Below, piece by piece: positions 24,601 through 32,516 of a stretch of DNA of 44,508 bases. The translations under genes were made by a program, and so were the position numbers. Numbering within the stretch: the first letter of the stretch is position 1; each line of letters opens with the position of its first letter. Below the pieces are notes generated by a model that saw only the letters and a program-made list of their open reading frames with translations, was not told the origin of the DNA and did not search any database. Origin of the DNA: an uncultured Pirellulaceae bacterium (lineage in GTDB: Bacteria; Planctomycetota; Planctomycetia; Pirellulales; Pirellulaceae). The stretch covers positions 1 to 44,508 of the forward strand of contig CAJQPP010000057.1 of NCBI GenBank assembly GCA_905480235.1, given 5' to 3'.

Positions 24601-24858
24601 TTAGGTGCCGGGGGTCGTTAGATCCTGGAAAACTGGCACGACAGCCCATTTCGGACTGACCCGTTTTAGGCGTATCGGTCTGACAAGCCTTACGACCCCG
24701 ACAATATATCCCGAGTAGACAGAACCGGTGCTTTCGTCATACCCAATGGAAACGGTACAACCGGTACAAACCCATCCGCTTGGCTTATGCAAGCACGTAA
24801 TATCAGTACAACCGTTACAGATTAAGGGACCCGTTTTGGGATGCCGTCTCTGAAACAT
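24601..24858 (-). CDS. Small Cys-rich hypothetical protein (doubtful)
   Basis: 85 aa, no family recognised. Near the N-terminus are two CxxC pairs (CNGC at 14-17, CTGC at 31-34) plus Cys22, a zinc-ribbon-like spacing. The Cys pairs arise from an imperfect DNA repeat (TGTA[AC]CGGTTGTAC), so they may be fortuitous. It lies 25 nt upstream of the proline-rich protein gene and divergent from panB, where that gene's promoter would be expected. Without homologues I cannot confirm it is translated. Confidence 0.25.
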   Translation of the reverse strand: MFQRRHPKTGPLICNGCTDITCLHKPSGWVCTGCTVSIGYDESTGSVYSGYIVGVVRLVRPIRLKRVSPKWAVVPVFQDLTTPGT

Positions 24859-24878
24859 CCCCTTTCATCATCAAGAAC

Positions 24879-25685
24879 ATGGCCATACCAAATCAAAAGA
24901 AGCGCCTGACCGTTCCCGGTTTCGTGGCACTGAAAAAAGAATCACGCAAAATATGTGTTTTGACCGCTTACGATTACCCGACCGCCCGTCTGCTCGATGA
25001 CGCCGGCGTGGATGCGATTCTTGTGGGCGACAGCATGGCGATGGTGATCCAGGGGCACGATACAACCCTGCCCGTCACCCTGGACGAAATGATTTATCAC
25101 GGCGAGATGGTGGCACGGGCGGCGAAATCGTCCATGGTTATCGTGGACCTGCCTTTCCCGACTTTTCATATGGGAGTCCATAAAGCCGTCGAGTTAGCAG
25201 GGCGAGTCTTGAAGGAGACGCAATGCCAGGCCGTAAAGTTGGAGGGAGGCCAGGATCAGCAGGAAGTGATCGCTGGTCTGGTGGCCGCGGGTATTCCCGT
25301 GATGGCGCATGTCGGCTTGCGACCGCAAAATGTTCACGCCATGGGCGGCTACAAAATTCAAAGGGACGAAGAACAATTGCTGGCAGACGCTCTGGCAGCT
25401 CAGTCTGCCGGAGCTTTTGGGATTGTACTGGAGTGCATACCCGAGCAAATCGCTAAGCGCATCACGGCCAAGTTGGATATCCCCACCATCGGGATCGGCG
25501 CCGGAGCCAATTGTGATGGTCAGGTTTTGGTGATCCATGACCTGCTGGGATTGACTAGCGGTTATGTGCCCACGTTCGTCAAACAGTACGCCAACTTGGG
25601 AGAGACGATTCGGGACGCCGTGGGTAACTGGTGTCAAGAAGTCAGGGATGGCGAGTACCCTGACGCAAAACATTCTTTTAAGTAA
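24879..25685 (+). CDS. panB: 3-methyl-2-oxobutanoate hydroxymethyltransferase
   Basis: 268 aa, standard length. It adds a hydroxymethyl group from methylene-tetrahydrofolate to 2-ketoisovalerate, making ketopantoate for pantothenate and CoA. Family motifs: LTAYDYPTARLLDDAGVDAILVGDS, GHDTTLPVTLDEMIYH, VIVDLPF, AVKLEGG, GHxG-like AHVGLRPQ, and LECIP with the catalytic Glu (about 186). Mg ligands are Asp51, Asp90 and Glu122. Cytosolic, decameric TIM barrel. Transcribed away from the proline-rich protein gene. No other pan genes are visible nearby. Confidence 0.96.
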   Translation: MAIPNQKKRLTVPGFVALKKESRKICVLTAYDYPTARLLDDAGVDAILVGDSMAMVIQGHDTTLPVTLDEMIYHGEMVARAAKSSMVIVDLPFPTFHMGVHKAVELAGRVLKETQCQAVKLEGGQDQQEVIAGLVAAGIPVMAHVGLRPQNVHAMGGYKIQRDEEQLLADALAAQSAGAFGIVLECIPEQIAKRITAKLDIPTIGIGAGANCDGQVLVIHDLLGLTSGYVPTFVKQYANLGETIRDAVGNWCQEVRDGEYPDAKHSFK

Positions 25686-25687
25686 AC

Positions 25688-25722
25688 AAACCATGGAACG
25701 CTCGCAGTTTTCGCATGGTTTT
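25688..25722 (+). terminator. Possible terminator after panB
   Basis: AAACCATG (25688-25695) pairs with CATGGTTT (25714-25721), with an 18-nt loop and only a short T stretch. Weak candidate located 2 nt after the panB stop. Confidence 0.35.
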
Positions 25723-25802
25723 GCCATCCTTGATCTTTTCATCGCTGCTGATTAATCAATGAACGACACTGCTTGTCGTTTGGACTTCCAAAAAGGTTTC
25801 TC

Positions 25803-27890
25803 ATGAATCGCTTGGCTAACGAATCCAGTCCGTACCTGTTGCAACACAAAGAAAATCCGGTGGATTGGTATCCGTGGTGTGCCGAAGCTTTGTTGCGAGC
25901 CAGAGCGGAAGATAAGCCGATCTTTTTATCCATTGGCTACTCGGCATGTCACTGGTGCCACGTGATGGAACATGAGTCATTTGAGAATCCACAAATTGCA
26001 GATTACTTGAATCGCCATTTCATCAGCATCAAAGTGGATCGAGAGGAGCGGCCCGATTTGGACCAGATCTACATGCAAGCCGTCATGGCGATGAATGGAC
26101 ATGGCGGGTGGCCACTGAGCGCATTTTTGACGCCGGACCAGGATTTCTTTTTCGGGGGGACCTATTGGCCGCCGACGGCCAATCATCAAATGCCAGGTTT
26201 TGATCAGGTTTTGGCGAGTGTGTTGGACGCTTGGCATCAAAAGCGGGAACAGGTTCTGGAACAATCCAAGCAGATCACCACCATGATCGCCTCGACCACA
26301 GAAGGCCAATCGCTAGAGGACTTTGATGGTGAGGTCTTTCAGGCCGCGGCTCAAGTGCTGCACAATCAATTCGATATTACGTTTGGTGGTTTTGGCACGG
26401 CGCCCAAATTCCCCCATCCCATGGATTTGTTGTTGCTGTTGAGAATGTATGAGCGGCAGACACAGGATGCCAAGCAGGTCTGGGAAACTCCTCAAACGAC
26501 GGAAGTGCTCCAGATGGTAGAAGTGACTCTCCAGCGTATGGCTTATGGCGGGATCTTTGATCATTTGGCCGGTGGCTTTTCGCGTTACAGTGTCGATGCG
26601 CGTTGGTTGGTCCCGCACTTTGAAAAGATGCTCTATGACAATGCCCTACTGGCAAGGGCATTTATTCATACTTGGCGAGTCACAGACCATGCGTTTTATT
26701 CCCGGATATGTGAAAAGACTCTCGACTATTTAATGGCGTATTTAAGGGAGCCAGGCGGCGGTTTTCACAGTACAGAGGATGCCGATAGTGAAGGTGAAGA
26801 GGGCAAGTTTTACGTTTGGACGCCTGCGGAAGTAAGCGAGGTGTTGGGAGAGGAAACGGGAAATCGTTTTTGTCAGGTGTATGACGTCACGCCTGCCGGA
26901 AATTTTGAAGGCAGCAGCATCATCAATCTGCCACTTTCGTTTGCAGATTTTGCCGAGCAACACCAGTTGGATAAAGATTCGCTGATGAAGGAGATGCGCG
27001 AAGCACGCAAAAAGTTACTTGAGGTCCGAGATCAAAGAATCCGACCGGGGCTGGATGACAAAGTTTTGGCGAGTTGGAACGGTTTGGCGATCGAAGCGTT
27101 TGCGGATGCCGCGGTCTTGCTGGAACGTGAGGACTATGCTCTGGCAGCCCAGCAAGCCGCTGAGTTTGTATGGCAAAACATGCGACAAGAGGATGGTCGA
27201 CTGTTGCATTCATCTCGGCACGGTGAATCGAGCTTGACGGCCTATCTCGATGATTACGCCTGCCTGATCAATGCGTTTATTTCACTTTATCGCGTGGACT
27301 TTGACGTGAAGTGGATCACACGCGCGGTGGCGTTATCTGATTTAATGAAACAGCATTTTTATAACCCCGAGAATCGGGCTTTTTACTTTACCGCGGATGA
27401 TCATGAAAAATTGATTGCTCGAACTCAGGAGTTTCAGGACTCGGCGGTGCCCAGTGGCAATGCCATGGCAGCCACCGCCCTAATCCGTCTGGGACAAATG
27501 ACGGGCGATGCAGAAATGGTGGAGGTAGGGATGGGGGCAGCTTTGGGAGCAGTCCCTTTGTTGAATCGTGCAGCCAATGCAGCGAGTCAGTCCTTACTTG
27601 CTATTGATACTGGTTTGCACACACAGCAAACCTATGTATTGGTGCTAGGAGCGGAGGATACTGCGAACCAACGGGTTATGCAGCGTTTGAAAAAACAGGT
27701 CCCCTGGGACGCCGCTTGGATCGTGGTGCCAGCCACCTTCGAGGCATCAAATACACCCTTGGCCGGCGTGCTGCAGGGAAAAGTCTCGGTGGATGGGCAG
27801 CCGACGCTCTATGTATGTCGCGATTTTCAATGCGAACTGCCAGTCTCCGGGGAAGCAGGCATTGCCAGCGCCCTGGCGATCTTGGAATAG
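25803..27890 (+). CDS. DUF255/YyaL (SSP411-like) thioredoxin-domain protein
   Basis: 695 aa from MNRLANESSPYLLQHKENPV, the characteristic N-terminus of this family; a start at 25773 lies further upstream. The thioredoxin-like domain (1 to about 160) has YSACHWCHVMEHESF with Cys49 and Cys52, then VDREERPDLDQIYM and GGWPLSAFLTP. The remainder is an (alpha/alpha)6-barrel-like region with GGIFDHLAGGFSRYSVD, PHFEKMLYDNA, DADSEGEEGKFYVWT and FQDSAVPSGNAMAA. Homologues are widespread and include human spermatogenesis-associated SSP411; the biochemical role is undefined. No signal peptide. The downstream RidA gene starts 92 bp later. Confidence 0.93.
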   Translation: MNRLANESSPYLLQHKENPVDWYPWCAEALLRARAEDKPIFLSIGYSACHWCHVMEHESFENPQIADYLNRHFISIKVDREERPDLDQIYMQAVMAMNGHGGWPLSAFLTPDQDFFFGGTYWPPTANHQMPGFDQVLASVLDAWHQKREQVLEQSKQITTMIASTTEGQSLEDFDGEVFQAAAQVLHNQFDITFGGFGTAPKFPHPMDLLLLLRMYERQTQDAKQVWETPQTTEVLQMVEVTLQRMAYGGIFDHLAGGFSRYSVDARWLVPHFEKMLYDNALLARAFIHTWRVTDHAFYSRICEKTLDYLMAYLREPGGGFHSTEDADSEGEEGKFYVWTPAEVSEVLGEETGNRFCQVYDVTPAGNFEGSSIINLPLSFADFAEQHQLDKDSLMKEMREARKKLLEVRDQRIRPGLDDKVLASWNGLAIEAFADAAVLLEREDYALAAQQAAEFVWQNMRQEDGRLLHSSRHGESSLTAYLDDYACLINAFISLYRVDFDVKWITRAVALSDLMKQHFYNPENRAFYFTADDHEKLIARTQEFQDSAVPSGNAMAATALIRLGQMTGDAEMVEVGMGAALGAVPLLNRAANAASQSLLAIDTGLHTQQTYVLVLGAEDTANQRVMQRLKKQVPWDAAWIVVPATFEASNTPLAGVLQGKVSVDGQPTLYVCRDFQCELPVSGEAGIASALAILE

Positions 27891-27982
27891 TGGATAGAAG
27901 TCATTTGCTGATTCCCCTACATTGTGGGATTCAGGTTTTGCAAAAAGAATTCATTCGAGTGACACGAGGATCGAGGCAAGCT

Positions 27983-28447
27983 GTGAGTATTGAAAAAAGA
28001 CTGGAAGAATTGGGCTTGGTACTACCGCCGGCTCCCAAGGCAGTAGGGGTTTACCGGCCTTCGGTTATGGTCGGCAACCTATGTATGACCAGCGGGCACG
28101 TGCCTCTGAACACAGACGGCTCTATGATCACGGGCTGTGTGGGCAGTGAACTTGATCAGCAAGGCGGTTATGAAGCAGCCAAGCAAACCGGTTTGACCCT
28201 TCTAGCGACCTTGCAACGCGATCTCGGTAACTTGGATAGAATCAAGCGTGTGGTGAAATTGTTCGGTATGGTGTGGTGCACGAGTGATTTCACTCAGCAT
28301 CCGGCAGTCATTAACGGTTGCAGTGAATTATTCCGCGATGTGTTTGGCGAGGAAATTGGTGTCGGTGCTCGCAGTGCCGTAGGGATGAGTTCTCTGCCGC
28401 TAGGGGTAACGGTCGAGATTGAAGGGGTGTTCGAAATCCATGAATAA
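27983..28447 (+). CDS. RidA family (YjgF/UK114) protein
   Basis: 154 aa from GTG at 27983, giving VSIEKRLEELGLVLPPAP, which starts the conserved domain; the open frame upstream is out of family. GAGG lies about 8 nt before. Motifs: VMVGNLCMTSGHVPL, GYEAAKQTGLTLLATLQRDLG, LFGMVWCTSDF and the C-terminal GARSAVGMSSLPLGVTVEIE, with the conserved Arg130 that binds the carboxylate of imine/enamine substrates. RidA enzymes hydrolyse reactive enamines from PLP enzymes. This longer subgroup occurs beside amidohydrolase-type genes in other bacteria. Overlaps the DinB-like gene by 8 nt, implying coupling. Confidence 0.9.
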   Translation: MSIEKRLEELGLVLPPAPKAVGVYRPSVMVGNLCMTSGHVPLNTDGSMITGCVGSELDQQGGYEAAKQTGLTLLATLQRDLGNLDRIKRVVKLFGMVWCTSDFTQHPAVINGCSELFRDVFGEEIGVGARSAVGMSSLPLGVTVEIEGVFEIHE

Positions 28448-28994
28448 GGCAAGTGCAGCCGACACAGCATTGTGGCAAAGCGTCAAGGCGCTGGAAGGTC
28501 GACTTGATATCGCTGCTCGCCACATGTTATCGGCGCGGGAATACACGATGACGATGCTGCAGGATTTGACGGAGGAGGATTGGTTTTGGACGCCTGCTCC
28601 TCAGGTCAGCCACATTGCCTGGCAAGTCGGTCACTTGGCCTTTGCCCAATACGGTTTAATGTTGTTCCGACAACGCGGGAGACAAACGGAAGATGCCGGT
28701 TTAATGTCAGGTAAATTCCGAAAGACGTTTGCCAAGGGTACCAATCCTTCCGGCCAAAAAACGGATTACCCCAACCGCGAAGCGATTTTGGAAACACTGC
28801 AACGCGTCCATGAACAGTCTTTTATGGAATTGACCCAATTCTCCGATGAGGCGTTGGACGAAGAAATTGATCGCCCGTGGGCCGCCTTCAATACGCGATA
28901 CGGAGCACTGCTTTTTGCCGGCGACCACGAAATGCTGCATGCGGGCCAGATTGGATTATTACGACGTTTGATGGGAAAGGACCCTGTCCGCTAG
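28440..28994 (+). CDS. DinB-family four-helix protein
   Basis: 184 aa from the ATG at 28440, within the last codons of the RidA gene. A DinB/DUF1569-like four-helix bundle: an N-terminal ALEGRLDIAARHMLSAREYTM helix, HIAWQVGHLAFAQYGL with His65, and a C-terminal HEMLHAGQIGLLRRLMGK with His163 and His167. The three His fit the metal-binding triad of the family. Members include mycothiol/bacillithiol S-transferases and unassigned enzymes. No signal peptide. The functional partner is probably RidA, given the overlap; substrate unknown. Confidence 0.85.
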   Translation: MNKASAADTALWQSVKALEGRLDIAARHMLSAREYTMTMLQDLTEEDWFWTPAPQVSHIAWQVGHLAFAQYGLMLFRQRGRQTEDAGLMSGKFRKTFAKGTNPSGQKTDYPNREAILETLQRVHEQSFMELTQFSDEALDEEIDRPWAAFNTRYGALLFAGDHEMLHAGQIGLLRRLMGKDPVR

Positions 28995-29073
28995 ACACCG
29001 TCAACGGTGCATGTCGGAACAGGGTTGCCTCTGTTCCATTAATGATGAAGCCCCTGCCCTTTTTGGAAACTTA

Positions 29074-29991
29074 ATGTCCGCTAATTTTGTTGAAACTGAT
29101 TCACTGACCAAGCGGTATACGGAAGTAACCGCCCTTGATCGCTGCACTTTGCAGATACCGCAAGGGGAAGTGTTTGGTTTATTGGGTCCCAACGGAGCGG
29201 GAAAGACCACGCTGTTGCGGTTGATCATGGGATTCTTAAATCCCACATCGGGTAGTGCTTCCATTGATGGTTTGGACTGCTATCGGGATCGAGTGGAAGC
29301 TCACAAGAAGGTTGCCTATCTCCCGGGTGATGCCCGTTTGTTTCGTACGATGCGTGGTAAAGACGTTCTGAAATTTTTTGCGGGTGTGCGTACCGATACG
29401 GACCTTGCACGGGCGAATCAAATCGCCAAGCGCCTCGACTTAGATCTTTCACGTTGGGTCGTTTTTATGTCCACAGGCATGCGACAGAAATTAGCCCTGT
29501 CGGTCGTCATGGCTGTCGATTCTCCATTGCTAATACTCGACGAACCTACCGCAAACCTGGACCCCAGCGTACGGGGCGAAATTATGGAAATGGTTACGGA
29601 AGCCAAACATGCCGGTCGGACGGTGATTTTCTCATCGCATGTGTTGCCCGAGGTGGAGGATACCTGTGACCGCGTGGGCATTCTCCGCAAAGGAAAATTA
29701 GTGCACACGCAGATGTTAAAAGATCTCATGATGCAGCACCGCGTGCATGCGATTTTACGCTCCGGCGAAGAGATGTTACCGGTGCCTGACGATCTGCAAG
29801 ATCAGATCACTGTGGTCAATCAGGGCGGTAATAAAGTGCTCATTGAAACGCCAGGCGAATTATCATCCATTCTGCACTGGCTGGCCAATTCGCCTTTGCA
29901 AGATGTGCATGTTCAACCTGTTGGCTTGCGAAGCGTTTACGATCGGTTTCACCGAGAAGCAAGTTCCGAATTGGAGTTGCCACAATCATGA
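29074..29991 (+). CDS. ABC transporter ATP-binding protein (ABC-2 type)
   Basis: 305 aa from the ATG at 29074. Walker A GPNGAGKTT (from residue 38), Walker B LLILDEP (Asp156, Glu157) and the H-loop SSHV. The signature motif reads STGMRQK, not LSGGQ; this weakened form is common in drug/polymer-export subunits. The C-terminal ~80 residues form a typical extension. Its TGA overlaps the ATG of the permease (29988-29991), so the two are coupled and form one exporter. The substrate cannot be inferred. Confidence 0.93.
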   Translation: MSANFVETDSLTKRYTEVTALDRCTLQIPQGEVFGLLGPNGAGKTTLLRLIMGFLNPTSGSASIDGLDCYRDRVEAHKKVAYLPGDARLFRTMRGKDVLKFFAGVRTDTDLARANQIAKRLDLDLSRWVVFMSTGMRQKLALSVVMAVDSPLLILDEPTANLDPSVRGEIMEMVTEAKHAGRTVIFSSHVLPEVEDTCDRVGILRKGKLVHTQMLKDLMMQHRVHAILRSGEEMLPVPDDLQDQITVVNQGGNKVLIETPGELSSILHWLANSPLQDVHVQPVGLRSVYDRFHREASSELELPQS

Positions 29992-30962
29992 ATAGATCGC
30001 TATGGAGAAAATGTATTTCGGAAAGTGCCATTTTATTTGTGGCAATCGCCTTGGGTGTTTTTTCATTCGCGTGGTTTCGAGTACATATCGTCGGGGAAGT
30101 TGATACCAGTTCGTTTCAAAAAATACTGGCATTAATTCCCGAGAAATGGCTGAATTTTACAGCGGTTGATGTGGAGTGGTTGATCTCCTATGTGGGCCGC
30201 ACGGCGCTAGCGCTCGATGAGCCCTTTTTGATCATGATGATTGCGATTTGGGCGATCGTGCGTGGTTCCGATGTCGTTAGCGGAGAGATATCCCGCGGTA
30301 CCATGGAGATGCTGCTCGCGCAACCAATCAGCCGCAAGCAGGCGTTTGTCGTGCATTCATTCGTTACGGTGCTTGGCGTTTTGGCACTTGTCTCAATCGT
30401 CTGGCTGGGGATGTGGTTAGCGATTCACATGACGGACGTCAAAGTGGTGCCAGAGACCAGTGGTGGATGGCAGCAAACACTCGGGCCACTGGCATTTTTA
30501 ATGCCTCAGCAAGAGGTTGAATTAATCAGCGAGCCGATGTCGGAACATGTACGGGCTGCCGTATTTTTCCCGGGATTGGCGAATCTGTTTTTTCTGGGAT
30601 GTTTTATCGCCGGATTGGCATCTCTGTTTTCTGCTTTTGACCGGTTTCGCTGGCGGACGCTGGGTGCAGTGGTGGCAATTTATATGGTGGCCGCAATGAT
30701 CAAAATCCTCGGTATGTCATCCGAGACGTTCCAGTGGGCAGAGTGGTTTACCTTCTTTTCGCTGTATGAACCCGAGTTGTCGATCAAGCTTTGCGAAACG
30801 GACCCCTCCGCATTTTGGCAGCTCATGCGATTCGATGAAGCGGGCCAATGGGTGGGCTTCGGGCAATTGGGGCACAATTTACTGCTCGGCTGTGGAGCCT
30901 TGCTGTTCTTTGTAACGGCCTATCGTGTCTTCAAAAAACGCGACATTCCCGCACCCCTTTAA
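29988..30962 (+). CDS. ABC-2 type transporter permease
   Basis: 324 aa with about six predicted membrane segments: residues about 13-30, 78-96, 122-145, 190-212, 220-240 and 292-312. The cytoplasmic motif ISRGTMEMLLAQPISRKQAF after the second segment is the ABC-2 permease signature. Two periplasmic segments are inserted. It forms a homodimer with two ATP-binding subunits. Translationally coupled to the upstream ATPase gene. Ends 21 bp from the convergent squalene-repeat gene; a small ACCAG/CTGGT hairpin lies in the gap. Confidence 0.9.
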   Translation: MNRSLWRKCISESAILFVAIALGVFSFAWFRVHIVGEVDTSSFQKILALIPEKWLNFTAVDVEWLISYVGRTALALDEPFLIMMIAIWAIVRGSDVVSGEISRGTMEMLLAQPISRKQAFVVHSFVTVLGVLALVSIVWLGMWLAIHMTDVKVVPETSGGWQQTLGPLAFLMPQQEVELISEPMSEHVRAAVFFPGLANLFFLGCFIAGLASLFSAFDRFRWRTLGAVVAIYMVAAMIKILGMSSETFQWAEWFTFFSLYEPELSIKLCETDPSAFWQLMRFDEAGQWVGFGQLGHNLLLGCGALLFFVTAYRVFKKRDIPAPL

Positions 30963-30983
30963 CCAGACGCGCTGGTCGAAGGC

Positions 30984-32090
30984 TTAAGGCGAAAAGACGG
31001 GCAAGAAATTCAATGGCATTTGCAAAATAATGCAAGCCATCGCGGTTCCATATTCGGGACTGCTGCTGCCCGTCCAAGATCCATCGTTGCCTTGTTTACC
31101 GAGCAGTTCATCGCGAATGGCAGGGTACCACTGATTCCAATACTGCCCGCCTGCGTGCCACATGGCCTGGACGGCGTAGTAATGCCCATAGAAATAGTGG
31201 CCGCCAATTCCGGCTCCCCCAGGTTTGTGCATGATCAGGTGCTCTAACCCTTTTTTCACTTGCGGGGAATCGTAAATGCCCGCGCTGTATAGGGAGGTAA
31301 CCCCCGCCGCCGTCATGGCGAATGTGGAGTGCCCGCCACTCATCTGATATCGGAAGCTGCCGTTGGAGTTTTGGCTTTTTTTGACATATTCGATGCACTT
31401 GGCTCGCGCCTCATCGGGCACGTGTATGCCGGCGTCACGCGCCGCACGTAATCCCATGATTTGGCAAACCGTTATGGACAGATCTGCTCGAGCGACCTGA
31501 ACGGGTTGGTAACGCCAGCCACCTTGTGCATTCTGGCATTGGACCGTGAGGCGAACCGCTCGTCGTAGCTTTTCTCCGATTTCCGTCTTTTGTGTCATGC
31601 CGTAAGCTTCGGACAAGAACAGCATGGCAAAACCGTGGCCGTACATGTTCTCGTTTGCCAAGCTGTCGTTGCGAGCGATGTAGCCCGTCTGCCGGACTTT
31701 GGACAATACAAAATCCAAACAGCGCTCAATATGTTTGCCATAAGGACCCTGTCCGGGAGAGCTGCCGCTACACATCATGGCCAAACCGGCCAGAGAGGTG
31801 ACTGCCACACCACAGGAATAGCCACTGGTTCCAAATGCGCCTCGATTGCCCCCAGCCGTGATTTGCCGGCGCGTCAAATGAAGCAGTCCGCGTTGGGTTG
31901 CCGCCTGGGTGGACTTGTTCACCAATTCAGCCGGTGCCCGCTCGCGCGATTTCTCTTGCAGTTCTTGAGTTTGCCCCCAAAGCTGAGGTTGAGCGGCGAG
32001 GGTGCCGGAGGCTAACAGGGCGCAACCTCCCTTTATAAATCGGCGGCGATCAGGTGAGGGGGCGGCAGGACGGGCTGGAGAGTTGCTCAT
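30984..32090 (-). CDS. Tat-exported prenyltransferase/squalene-oxidase repeat protein
   Basis: 368 aa. RRRFIKGGCALLASGTLAA (residues about 15-33) is a twin-arginine signal. The body is an alpha/alpha toroid built of QW-like repeats: QNAQGGWRYQP, SQNSNGSFRYQ and KQGNDGSW. No DxDD or DCTAE catalytic motif of squalene-hopene cyclase is visible, so it may be a non-cyclase binding protein, as in many planctomycete members. Located in the periplasm. Transcribed alone, convergent with the ABC permease. The cargo is unknown. Confidence 0.87.
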   Translation of the reverse strand: MSNSPARPAAPSPDRRRFIKGGCALLASGTLAAQPQLWGQTQELQEKSRERAPAELVNKSTQAATQRGLLHLTRRQITAGGNRGAFGTSGYSCGVAVTSLAGLAMMCSGSSPGQGPYGKHIERCLDFVLSKVRQTGYIARNDSLANENMYGHGFAMLFLSEAYGMTQKTEIGEKLRRAVRLTVQCQNAQGGWRYQPVQVARADLSITVCQIMGLRAARDAGIHVPDEARAKCIEYVKKSQNSNGSFRYQMSGGHSTFAMTAAGVTSLYSAGIYDSPQVKKGLEHLIMHKPGGAGIGGHYFYGHYYAVQAMWHAGGQYWNQWYPAIRDELLGKQGNDGSWTGSSSPEYGTAMACIILQMPLNFLPVFSP

Positions 32091-32516
32091 GGTTTCGGCA
32101 AAGCTGCCCGATTTTTGGGGAAATGAATGGATGGAAGCGAAAACACAGTCGCCTTCTAGACCCTCGTGAAACGGTCCCTTTTTCGAAAAAACCTGATTTC
32201 AACGATAGCTTGGCAAAAGCGCCAATTACCACCATATCGAGGGGCTCAAGAGCCGTCAAAATCAGGTTGCTGCCGAAAGCAAAAATCTGGCGGAAAAATT
32301 TGAAAATTCAGCCGATTGACGGGCAGAAGAACGGGCCTTAAAACTGGCCTTCTCGTTCGAATCTTTCCAGCTAGGCACAGCCGCCCCTAAAGATCACGGA
32401 AAACCTTGCGAAGAACGCAAAATACCAGCGTTTCTTTTCAATATCCGACGCTAGGCGATACATCCCAAAGGACCGCTAGGCTCCAGTATCAGTGCGGCAA
32501 ATCACAGGAACTCAAA
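32091..32516. other. Intergenic region, divergent promoters expected
   Basis: 426 bp between the squalene-repeat gene and transketolase. No gene supported. It should carry both divergent promoters; I could not assign boxes. AGGA at 32507-32510 is a weak ribosome-binding site for the transketolase ATG at 32517. Confidence 0.4.
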
